Shown piece by piece: positions 35,667 through 44,139 of a DNA stretch of 64,000 nt (its first letter is position 1; every line of letters begins with the position of its first letter). Made by a program: the position numbers and the translations under genes. The notes under the pieces are model-generated. The model was not told the origin of the DNA. It did not search any database and worked only from the letters and a program-made list of their open reading frames with translations. Origin of the DNA: Bradyrhizobium frederickii (GTDB lineage Bacteria > Pseudomonadota > Alphaproteobacteria > Rhizobiales > Xanthobacteraceae); NCBI RefSeq assembly GCF_004570865.1, contig NZ_SPQS01000011.1, forward strand, positions 62,001-126,000. The letters are read 5' to 3'.

Positions 35667-36978
35667 ATGCACGCGCCGACAGTTGCGGAGAAAGCGACAC
35701 CGTATTGGTGGGAGGCCGCCCCGCTTATGCCGCTGCCTGAGCAGCCATTGCCCAAGAAGCTGGACGTGCTGATCGTGGGCGCGGGCTATGCTGGACTCGC
35801 GGCCGGGTTGATGCTGGCGCGCGAGGGACGCTCGGTCGCGGCCTTTGACGCAATGAATCCGGGCGAGGGAGCTTCGACGCGCAACGGCGGAATCACCAGC
35901 GGAAGCATTCGGCCGGACTACGACACGCTGGCGCGGCGGTTCGGCGAAGAGAAGGCGCTGGCGATCGAGGCGGAGGGCAAGGCCGCGCGCGAATTCCTCT
36001 ACGATTTCATCAAGACGGAAGGGCTCACCTGCGACTTCCAGCTGGTCGGACAGTTCAAAGGCGCGTTTGGATACGAACAATACGAAGCCATGGGACGCAG
36101 CGCGGAGAGACTCGCGAAGAAACTCGGGAATCGAGGCTTATGCAGTTCCCTATGCCGAGCAGCGCAAGTACATCGGTACCGATGTCTATCGCGGCGGCAC
36201 GGTTCGGATGGATATCGGCGGGCTGCACCCGGCGAAATTCCACGCAGAACTCATGCGTGTCGCACTCGCTTCGGGGGTGGCCGTCCACGGCCGAACACCA
36301 GTCACCTCGATCGAGAGGGATGGCTCCGGATTCCGCGTCGTGACGTCAGCCGGCGCGCTAGAGGCGCGTCAGGTGCTGGTTTGTACGAACGGCTATACCG
36401 ATGGCGTCGTCCCCTTCCTGCGCCGCAGGCTGGTCCCGGTTCGCAGCCGGATCATCGCGACGGAGGAGCTCGCGCCAGAAGTCATGGCGCGGCTGATGCC
36501 GAAACGCATGATGATCACCGAGAACCGAGAGGTCGGCTTCTATTACCGTCCATCGCCCGACGGGAAACGCATTCTGCTCGGTGGACGTGACGGCTCGCGT
36601 GTCGGCGATCCCGTGGCTCCGAAACTGCTTCTGCGCAGGGGGCTGGTCAATCTGTTTCCTGAGCTCGAGACCGTTCGCCTCTCACACAGCTGGTTCGGCA
36701 ATGTGGCGATGAACCGCGACATGATACCCCGCATCTTCGAGAAGGACGGCATCGTCTATGCCACAGGCTTCTGCGGTTCGGGCGTGGTCTGGGCGCCATG
36801 GATCGGCATGCATGCGGCCCACAAGCTGATGGGACATGAGGGGCGGGCGCGCAGTGCATTCGACTTCCGGCCTCCGGCTTTCATCCCGTTTTATCGGGGA
36901 AATCCTTGGTTCATGCCTGCGTTCATTCAGGGCTACCGGATGCGTGACCGAATCGCGATGTGGCGCGCCAGCCGTTGA
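35667..36978 (+). pseudogene. FAD-dependent oxidoreductase (DAO/PuuB-like), frameshifted
   Basis: Two overlapping frames together encode one intact protein of about 437 residues. The first (35667 to about 36128) has V-L-I-V-G-A-G-Y-A-G-L-A-A-G near residue 33 and G-E-G-A-S-T-R-N-G-G. The second resumes at G-I-E-A-Y-A-V-P-Y-A-E-Q and runs to 36978 with Y-A-T-G-F-C-G-S-G-V. The break is at GGG 36126-36128: removing one G restores a continuous A-K-K-L-G-I-E-A-Y. Either a recent single-base mutation or a sequencing error. The homologues oxidise gamma-glutamyl-putrescine-like or other amino compounds. Fifth gene of the importer operon. Confidence 0.85.
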
Positions 36979-37164
36979 CGGCATATTGGATGCGATGCTG
37001 CATCATCTACGAAATACTATGCCGAACTTTGCTCCTGGTTGCTCGCATAATGCCGTCGAGCTCAAGATACACTGCAGACGATCAGAGGATCATCAGACAG
37101 CCGTCGTTCCTGTCGGCCACTGGCGATTAGTCGGGCAACTCCGAGCAAGAGACATCGGCGTATC

Positions 37165-38037
37165 ATGACAAGAGCAGCGTACCAGACCGGAGATCGTGTC
37201 GAAGAGAACGTGGTCCTGGTTCCCTTCGCCACAGCGCATCTGGAAGGTGCCCTAAAGCTCTCGCAAGAGATGTCCTGGCCCTATCGGCTTGAGGATTGGG
37301 ACGTCGCGCTGCAGTTGGGCCATGGCTTTGTGTTGCAGCGTGCCGGTGTGGTGATCGGGACCGCGGCTTGGTGGCCGTACGGCGATACCCATGCGTCCGC
37401 GGGCATGATCATCGTCGCGAAAGACGCTCAGGGCCGCGGCTATGGGGCGCGGCTGATGGATGCGTTGCTGGCGTCGGCACGTCCGCGATCCATCGCGCTG
37501 AATTCGACGGCCGAAGGCATCATGCTCTACCGGCGCCGCGGCTTCGTCCCCATCGGGATCATCCATCAGCATCACGGCATCCCAAGAGGGCGTTTTGAGG
37601 CGCCGCATTCCGGCTTCATCAGGCCGATGGACGTATCGGATTTTGAGGCCATCACGCGGCTCGATCGGGAAGCTACGGGTTTGGACAGGCAACGGATGCT
37701 GGACCGGCTCCTCCAGAGCGGAGATGGCTATGTTCTCCTGCGTGACGGCACGCCGCGCGGCTACGCCATCTGCCGCCTCTTCGGCCGCGGACATGTCATC
37801 GGCCCTGTCGTCGCCGAAAGCCCGTCCGATGCCCGCGCGCTGATCGAGGCTGCGCTCGCACGCCTCGGGCGTGCTTTCGTCCGCATCGACACCTCTACCA
37901 CATCGCAGCTCGGAGAGTGGCTCGAAGGCATCGGCCTGCAGCAAGTCAGCGATGCCACCACGATGATCCTGGGGACACCGGCGCCCTCGACCGGACCGGC
38001 GCGCCTCTTCGCGCTCGCCAACCAGTCGTTCGGCTAG
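37165..38037 (+). CDS. Tandem-GNAT acetyltransferase (paralogue of the gene at 20930)
   Basis: 290 residues. The acetyl-CoA loop is A-Q-G-R-G-Y-G-A-R-L-M near 95; A-L-N-S-T-A-E-G then L-Y-R-R-R-G-F follow, and the second half has F-G-R-G-H-V-I-G-P-V-V and R-I-D-T. Motifs and order match the gene at 20930. It lies in the operon of the importer, 11 bp before the PLP enzyme. N-acetylation of an amino substrate is likely; its identity is not shown. Confidence 0.85.
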   Translation: MTRAAYQTGDRVEENVVLVPFATAHLEGALKLSQEMSWPYRLEDWDVALQLGHGFVLQRAGVVIGTAAWWPYGDTHASAGMIIVAKDAQGRGYGARLMDALLASARPRSIALNSTAEGIMLYRRRGFVPIGIIHQHHGIPRGRFEAPHSGFIRPMDVSDFEAITRLDREATGLDRQRMLDRLLQSGDGYVLLRDGTPRGYAICRLFGRGHVIGPVVAESPSDARALIEAALARLGRAFVRIDTSTTSQLGEWLEGIGLQQVSDATTMILGTPAPSTGPARLFALANQSFG

Positions 38038-38048
38038 GAGACATCGAC

Positions 38049-39233
38049 GTGCTACGCCAGGAGATGCGCGGGGCAGATATCCGAAACGGTGAGACGGCCG
38101 AAACGGTCGGCGCGCTGGCAACACCGGCTCTCTTGCTCGACAGCGACCGGCTCGACCGCAATCTCGCCCGCCTCTCTTCGCGTATGCAAGCGCGCGGCGT
38201 CGTGCTGCGTCCCCATATGAAGACGGCGAAATCCATCGACGTCGCTCGACGCGCTCATCGGTCGGGTCCCGGGCCAATCACCGTCTCCACCCTGGCGGAG
38301 GCGGAATACTTCGCCCAGCACGGTTTCCGGGACATGACCTATGCCGTGGGACTGGCGCCGCACACCGCAGAGAGAGCAATGCGCCTGCGAAAGGCGGGCG
38401 TCGATCTCAAGGTGCTACTCGATTCCCCCGAACAGGCGACGATGCTGGGCGCGGCCGGTCGCGCCGCCGGCGTGACCCCGTCCGCCTTCATCGAGATCGA
38501 CTGCGACGGTCACCGCGGTGGGCTGACCGCCACCGATCCCAAGCTCGGCATGGTCGCGGCCACCCTGGCCGAAGCCGGCGTCAAGCTCGCCGGCATTCTC
38601 ACCCATGCCGGCGAGTCCTACAGCCTCTGCACGCCTGAGGCTCTTGAGGGCGCGGCCGAAAACGAAAGGGCCGTGGCTGTCGCCGCTGCGGCGGCGTTGC
38701 GGGCCGCGGGGCATGAATGCCCTGTCGTGAGCGTCGGTTCGACCCCGACCGCCCATTTCGCGAAAGACCTGACCGGCGTCACGGAAGTGCGGACCGGCGT
38801 CTACATGTTCTTCGACCTCGTGATGCACGGTGTCGGTGTCTGCACGACCGAGGACATCGCAATCTCGGTGCTCGCCACCGTGATCGGCACGAAGCCGGAG
38901 AAGGGTTGGATCTTGGTGGACGCAGGCTGGATGGCGCTGTCACGCGATCGCGGCACCGCGGCGCAGCGGGTCGATCAGGGGTACGGCCTCGTCTGCGATC
39001 TCGCCGGCAAGATCTATCCCGACCTCATCGTTGTGCAGGCGAGTCAGGAGCACGGCATCCTCGCCATCAGGCCCCGATCGGCTGAGGCTTTGCCGGATCT
39101 TTCGATCGGCGCAAAAGTCAGGATCCTGCCCAATCACGCCTGCGCGACGGCCTCGCAGCACGAGGTCTACAACGTCGTCTCCGCCGGCAGCGAAATGATC
39201 CAAGCGCGATGGCGACGAATGCGCGGCTGGTAG
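38049..39233 (+). CDS. D-threonine aldolase / D-serine dehydratase family PLP enzyme (DSD1-like)
   Basis: 394 residues from a GTG with TAGGAGA seven bases before it; the ATG at 38064 has its purine run too close. Fold type III (alanine-racemase-like barrel): PLP Lys K58 in R-P-H-M-K-T-A-K-S, and C-terminal metal site H363-x-C365 in P-N-H-A-C-A-T. This family cleaves D-beta-hydroxy amino acids to glycine and an aldehyde, or dehydrates D-serine, using a divalent metal. The aldehyde dehydrogenase encoded next would remove such an aldehyde (inference). Confidence 0.85.
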   Translation: MLRQEMRGADIRNGETAETVGALATPALLLDSDRLDRNLARLSSRMQARGVVLRPHMKTAKSIDVARRAHRSGPGPITVSTLAEAEYFAQHGFRDMTYAVGLAPHTAERAMRLRKAGVDLKVLLDSPEQATMLGAAGRAAGVTPSAFIEIDCDGHRGGLTATDPKLGMVAATLAEAGVKLAGILTHAGESYSLCTPEALEGAAENERAVAVAAAAALRAAGHECPVVSVGSTPTAHFAKDLTGVTEVRTGVYMFFDLVMHGVGVCTTEDIAISVLATVIGTKPEKGWILVDAGWMALSRDRGTAAQRVDQGYGLVCDLAGKIYPDLIVVQASQEHGILAIRPRSAEALPDLSIGAKVRILPNHACATASQHEVYNVVSAGSEMIQARWRRMRGW

Positions 39234-39270
39234 GCGGTCGGCACCTATATCGGATCAAGGATCGCTTCCA

Positions 39271-40734
39271 ATGACCTCTCCCCTCCAACACCTGACGGAA
39301 GCCGGCTTCCTCGGAAAATTCTACATCGACGGAGAATGGCGGAAGCCGGTCGGATCAGTTGCGGCAGCAGCAACCGTCGTCAATCCGGCGACGGAGCAGC
39401 CGATCGCCGAGGTTACGCTCGGCGATGACGATGATGTGGACTGCGCCATCGCAGCCGCCAGACGAGCCTTCGCCGGCTGGTCCGTGACGCCGCCTGCCGA
39501 CAGAGCGGCGCTGCTCGACCGGGTTCATGGTTTGCTCCTTCAGAGGCTGGAGTTGTTCGCGCAGGCTCTCACGTGCGAGATGGGAGCTGCCATCACCTAT
39601 GCGCGCCGAGCCCAGGTGCCGCTGGCGGCCGAACATATCCGTGTTGCACGCGACAATCTCACCAACCATCCGTTCGTCATCCGACGCGGCAACACTGCGA
39701 TCATGCACGAGGCGATCGGGGTCTGCGGTCTCATCACCCCCTGGAACTGGCCTCTCTACCAGATCACAGCCAAGGTCGGCCCCGCGCTCGCTGCCGGTTG
39801 CACGGTGGTGTTGAAGCCGAGCGAATTGTCGCCACTGAGCGCCTTGCTATTCGCTGAGGTGATGGACGATGCCGGTTGTCCGCCCGGCGTCTTCAACCTC
39901 GTCAATGGGACAGGTCCGATCGTGGGCGCCGCTCTGGCGTCGCATCCAGAGGTCGACATGATCTCGATCACGGGCTCGACCCGGGCCGGCGTTCTCGTGG
40001 CGCAGGCCGCGGCGCCTACCGTCAAGCGCGTCGCCCAGGAGCTCGGCGGCAAGTCGCCGAACATTATTTTGCCGGACGCCGATCTCAGCCGTGCTGTTCC
40101 GCTCGGCGTCGGCGCCGCCTTCCGCAATCTCGGCCAATCCTGCAGCGCACCGACGCGCATGCTCGTGTCCCGCTCACAGGTGGAGGAGGTCGAGATTCTG
40201 GCGGCGGCCGCTGCTTCAGAACTGGTGGTTGGCGATCCCCTTGCGGAAAGCACGACCCATGGCCCGATCGCCAACCGGCCGCAGTTCGAGCGCGTGCAGA
40301 CCATGATCAGCATCGGTCTGAAGGAAGGCGCGAAGCTCGTCATCGGCGGGCCGGGGCGGCCCGACGACCTTCAGATTGGCCTCTATGCGCGGCCGACGAT
40401 CTTCTCGAACGTCCGTCGCGACATGAGGATCGCGCAGGAGGAGATTTTCGGCCCGGTGCTGTCGATCATTCCCTACGACACCGTGGAGGAGGCGATCGAG
40501 ATCGCCAACGACACGGTCTACGGTCTCGGTGCCCATGTACAAGGCACTGACATGGAGAAGATACGGGCGGTCGCCCATCAGATCCGGTCGGGGCAGGTGC
40601 ATCTCAACCATCCCGATTGGGACCCCAACGCACCTTTTGGCGGCTACAAGCGCTCCGGCAATGGCCGGGAATACGGCCTTGAGGGCATGGAGGAGTATCT
40701 TGAGACCAAGGCCGTCCTCGGATATTACCGATGA
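39271..40734 (+). CDS. Aldehyde dehydrogenase
   Basis: 487 residues. P-W-N-W-P near 160, E257 (Q-E-L-G-G-K) and nucleophile C291 (G-Q-S-C-S-A), then E-E-I-F-G-P and P-F-G-G-Y-K-R-S-G. NAD(P)-dependent oxidation of an aldehyde to an acid. It follows the D-amino-acid PLP enzyme by 37 bp in the same operon. It is only distantly like the gabD-like enzyme at 23697, so the substrates probably differ. Confidence 0.9.
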   Translation: MTSPLQHLTEAGFLGKFYIDGEWRKPVGSVAAAATVVNPATEQPIAEVTLGDDDDVDCAIAAARRAFAGWSVTPPADRAALLDRVHGLLLQRLELFAQALTCEMGAAITYARRAQVPLAAEHIRVARDNLTNHPFVIRRGNTAIMHEAIGVCGLITPWNWPLYQITAKVGPALAAGCTVVLKPSELSPLSALLFAEVMDDAGCPPGVFNLVNGTGPIVGAALASHPEVDMISITGSTRAGVLVAQAAAPTVKRVAQELGGKSPNIILPDADLSRAVPLGVGAAFRNLGQSCSAPTRMLVSRSQVEEVEILAAAAASELVVGDPLAESTTHGPIANRPQFERVQTMISIGLKEGAKLVIGGPGRPDDLQIGLYARPTIFSNVRRDMRIAQEEIFGPVLSIIPYDTVEEAIEIANDTVYGLGAHVQGTDMEKIRAVAHQIRSGQVHLNHPDWDPNAPFGGYKRSGNGREYGLEGMEEYLETKAVLGYYR

Positions 40735-40900
40735 AGGCCAGCGAATGACCGAGAGCAGCTTCGATCGATCAAGCGGCCAAAAACCCGAACATCTTGCGAA
40801 GTCCTGGATGATTTCAGCACATTCTATCGGGTGCATCGTGCGATGAAGGGCTGATCGGAACTTTGCTTCCGCATTCTTGGCAGCCAAGGTTCGTTGGAAC

Positions 40901-42223
40901 ATGTCGCCCCACGTCGAGCGCATTCACAGCGATGAGCGTTTTCCGGCCGAGTCCGATGTCGTCATCGTCGGCGGCGGCATCCTCGGCACCACGGCCGCCT
41001 ATTACCTGGCGAAGCGCGGCCTCTCCGTGGCGCTCCTCGAGAAGGGCCACGTCGCCTGTGAACAATCGAGCCGAAACTGGGGTTGGTGCCGCCAGCAGAA
41101 CCGCGACCGGCGCGAACTGCCGCTATCGGTGCTCTCCATGCGGCTCTGGGACGAGCTCACGCGCGATATCAATCGGGATCTTGGATTTCGACGCTGCGGT
41201 CTCGTCTATGCGACCCATGACGAGGCTGTGCTCGCCGGCTGGGAAAAGTGGCGCGAGGTCGCCCGGGAGTACGACGTCGATACCCGCGTGCTGAGCCGGG
41301 CGGAAGTGGCCGAGCGAGTCCCCGAAGCACGCGACAAATGGGTCGGCGGGACCTATTCGGAGCGGGACGGCAAGGCCGAACCTGCGCTCGCCGCGCCGGC
41401 TATCGCCGATGCGGCCAGAGTGCTGGGCGCCACGATCCACCAGGGATGCGCCGCGCGCGCGCTCGACTTGGCCAATGGCAAGATCGCGGGCGTGCACACG
41501 GAGAAGGGCTACATCAGAACCAGCGCGGTGCTGTGCGCCGCCGGCGCCTGGTCCTCGCGCTTCCTTCGGCCGCTCGGGATCAGCTTCCCCCAAGCGAGCA
41601 TCCGGCAGACCGCGCTGCGTTCCACCCCCACGATCAATATCGGCGAGGCGGTCTCGACACCCTACTGCACGATCACGCGCCGACTGGACGGCAGCTACAC
41701 GCTTGCGATCAGCGGCAAGGCGAACCTCGAAATCACACCCCAGGCGATCCGGTATAGCCGGGAATTCATGCCGCAGTTCTTGCGCCGGCTGAAGAACGTC
41801 AGGCTCGGCGTCGGCCGATCGTTCGTTTCGGGGCCGGATTCGATGCCAGCGCTGCTGACCAACGACGATCGGATCTTCGAACAGAATCGCGTGCTGGATC
41901 CTCCTCCCTTGAAATGGCTGGTGAGCCAAGTGGTGGAGAGTGTCCGGAAAACCTTCCCCCAGCTCGGCGAAATCAAGATCGATAGCGCCTGGGGCGGCTT
42001 CGTCGATTGCACGCCGGACGCAGTGCCCGTGGTGTCGCAGGTGGACGGGGTGGAAGGCCTCGTCCTCGCGGCGGGTTGCTCGGGTCACGGCTTCGGTTTG
42101 GGCCCGGGGCTCGGCTATCTGGCTGCGGAGCTTGTCGTCAATGACACGCCTAGCGTCGATCCCACACCGTTCCGGCTGTCACGTCTGGTCGATGGCTCGA
42201 AGCTGGACATCGCCGCCATCTGA
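40901..42223 (+). CDS. DadA-like FAD-dependent oxidoreductase (paralogue of the gene at 28317)
   Basis: 440 residues from ATG 40901; an in-frame upstream ATG at 40877 is possible. V-V-I-V-G-G-G-I-L-G-T near 21, the shared Q-S-S-R-N-W-G-W-C-R-Q-Q-N-R-D segment near 56, and H-G-F-G-L-G-P-G-L-G at the end. Amino-acid or amine oxidation. Last gene of the importer operon, with a terminator 55 bp downstream. Confidence 0.88.
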   Translation: MSPHVERIHSDERFPAESDVVIVGGGILGTTAAYYLAKRGLSVALLEKGHVACEQSSRNWGWCRQQNRDRRELPLSVLSMRLWDELTRDINRDLGFRRCGLVYATHDEAVLAGWEKWREVAREYDVDTRVLSRAEVAERVPEARDKWVGGTYSERDGKAEPALAAPAIADAARVLGATIHQGCAARALDLANGKIAGVHTEKGYIRTSAVLCAAGAWSSRFLRPLGISFPQASIRQTALRSTPTINIGEAVSTPYCTITRRLDGSYTLAISGKANLEITPQAIRYSREFMPQFLRRLKNVRLGVGRSFVSGPDSMPALLTNDDRIFEQNRVLDPPPLKWLVSQVVESVRKTFPQLGEIKIDSAWGGFVDCTPDAVPVVSQVDGVEGLVLAAGCSGHGFGLGPGLGYLAAELVVNDTPSVDPTPFRLSRLVDGSKLDIAAI

Positions 42224-42277
42224 ACATCGAGCCGGAACTCAGTCCTGACGCGCACCCTGGCGTTTCCTCCCCAACTT

Positions 42278-42307
42278 GAGCCACTCCTTCGGAGTGGCTC
42301 TTTCTTT
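42278..42307 (+). terminator. Rho-independent terminator of the importer/oxidase operon
   Basis: A perfect 10-bp stem (42278-42287 with 42291-42300; GAGCCACTCC arm) with a TTC loop and followed by TTTCTTT. It also lies at the end of the convergent GlcD-like gene. Confidence 0.9.
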
Positions 42308-42402
42308 ATGGACAAGACGGTTTGGCTGATCGAGGTGCATCAGCCGAGGACCCACGTTTGGGCCTGACCAAAGCATCACCAACTCGCCGGCCGATGGTTC
42401 AA

Positions 42403-43839
42403 TCAGGAAGACTGCTCTCCCAACGGACCAACGATCGCGCCTGAGTTCATGATGTCCGCCGGATCAAAGGCGGTCTTGATCCGGCGCATCGCCGCGATGC
42501 GTCCGAGATCGCCATACCGCTCCAGTAGGTGCTTCTTGAACCGACCGACGCCGTGCTCCGCGCTGAACGTGCCGCCGAGCGCCGCGGCCGTGTCGTAGAG
42601 TTGCAGCGACAGGCTGCCTTCGACCCGCTTGGTAAACTCCAACCGGTCGGCGCCGGCAGGAACGAGCACGTTGTAATGCAGATTGCCGTCGCCGACATGG
42701 CCGTAGACGGACAGCTCAAGCTCGGCATCATACGATCGCACCTGCGAGCCGGCCAATTCCAGAAAGCGGTGAATGGAAGAAAGCGGTACCGAAATGTCGT
42801 GCTTGACTGACCCGTTCCGCCGTTTCTCACCCTCGGGGATGGTCTCGCGCAGCCGCCACATCGCGGTCCGCTGCGATCCGCTCTGCGCCAGGAATGCGTC
42901 CTCGATCCAACCGGACTCGATCGCCTCGGCCAAAACGGCTTCCATCAGTTCGTCGAGATCGAGATGACGTGAGGAAGAGGCGAACTCGACGAGCACGGCG
43001 CCTTCTGGGCCTGCTCGAAGGGAGGGCGGGTCGGTCATTGCATCGGTCGCGAGCGCGATCGATCGGGCCGCCATGAACTCGAATGCGGTCAGCAGGTCCG
43101 CGGATTCACGACGGATCAGGGCGAGAAGCTCGGCGAGCGGCGCGCCCCGCGCGAGCTTCAGCCAGGCAGTCGCGCGGCGGGTCGGCAAGGGCGCCAGACG
43201 CAGCACTGCGCCCGTGACGACGCCGAGAGTTCCCTCGCTTCCGACGAAGAATTGTTTGACGTCGTAGCCGGTATTGTTCTTCCGCAGCTTGCGCATGTCG
43301 GAGACCACCGTGCCGTCCGATAGCACCGCCTCAATTCCGAGCAGCAGATCGCGCGTCATCCCGTACCTGACGACCGATAACCCGCCGGCATTCGTCCCGA
43401 TGTTGCCGCCGATCCGGCAACTGCCTTCCGCACCGAGGCTGAGCGGCAACAGAAGTCCGGCGGCCGCCGCGGCGTCCTGTACGTTCTTCAGGATGGCGCC
43501 GGCGTCCACAGAGATGCTCATCGAGACGGGATCGACTTCGCGAATCCTGTCCATCCGCTCGAGGCTCACGATAATCTGCCGTCCGGAGGCGTCCGGGGTC
43601 GCGCCTCCGCAGTAGCTGGTGTTGCCGCCCTGCGGAACGATTCCGATACCGTGGTGCGCCGCCAGCCGCACGATGTCGGCGACTTGCTGCGTCGTCGTCG
43701 GCTTCAGCACTGCAAATGTGGACCCGGAGAAGAGCTGGCGTTGATCCGTTGTGTAGGCGACGATCCGCTCCGGGTCCTCAACGACGCCCCCGCTGTCCAG
43801 AACATCACGAAACGCCTGAACGTGTATTGACTGGACCAT
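42403..43839 (-). CDS. FAD-binding oxidoreductase, GlcD / D-2-hydroxyacid dehydrogenase type
   Basis: 478 residues, full length for the VAO/GlcD family. FAD-binding Q-G-G-N-T-S-Y-C-G-G near 70 and G-A-E-G-S-C-R-I-G-G-N-I-G-T-N-A-G-G near 135; the C-terminal cap has Y-G-H-V-G-D-G-N-L-H-Y-N and S-A-E-H-G-V-G. These enzymes oxidise D-lactate, glycolate or D-2-hydroxyglutarate. GGGAG precedes the ATG. It is convergent with the importer operon and may finish the oxidation of hydroxy acids produced there (inference). Confidence 0.88.
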   Translation of the reverse strand: MVQSIHVQAFRDVLDSGGVVEDPERIVAYTTDQRQLFSGSTFAVLKPTTTQQVADIVRLAAHHGIGIVPQGGNTSYCGGATPDASGRQIIVSLERMDRIREVDPVSMSISVDAGAILKNVQDAAAAAGLLLPLSLGAEGSCRIGGNIGTNAGGLSVVRYGMTRDLLLGIEAVLSDGTVVSDMRKLRKNNTGYDVKQFFVGSEGTLGVVTGAVLRLAPLPTRRATAWLKLARGAPLAELLALIRRESADLLTAFEFMAARSIALATDAMTDPPSLRAGPEGAVLVEFASSSRHLDLDELMEAVLAEAIESGWIEDAFLAQSGSQRTAMWRLRETIPEGEKRRNGSVKHDISVPLSSIHRFLELAGSQVRSYDAELELSVYGHVGDGNLHYNVLVPAGADRLEFTKRVEGSLSLQLYDTAAALGGTFSAEHGVGRFKKHLLERYGDLGRIAAMRRIKTAFDPADIMNSGAIVGPLGEQSS

Positions 43840-44139
43840 TATCAGCTCCCGATTGGCACTTAATCATTTTTGCGCGCTGCTGCGGCATTGCCTGCCGTAC
43901 GTCGGCGCTTCCGAAGAAGTCGATGCTGAAATGTCGCGGTTGGCGGTAGTTTGCACCGCCCGGCCTCGTGGTGAGCGCCTTCTTCGCGGTACACATCGGC
44001 GCTGAGAGGAGGGGACCTTTAGCGAACTGCGGGGCTAGCGGTGGGAGCACCTGTCGCGACGAGATCTATGCCGCAAGGGGCGGCGGAATCGCCTCGTTCG
44101 ACAACCGTCGAAACAGGTCGAGAACAACCGAGACCTCGC
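43840..44139. other. Intergenic region, no gene seen
   Basis: 300 bases between the GlcD-like gene start and the histidine kinase end, both on the minus strand. It carries the GlcD-like promoter; no recognisable operator, terminator or small gene was found. Confidence 0.4.
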
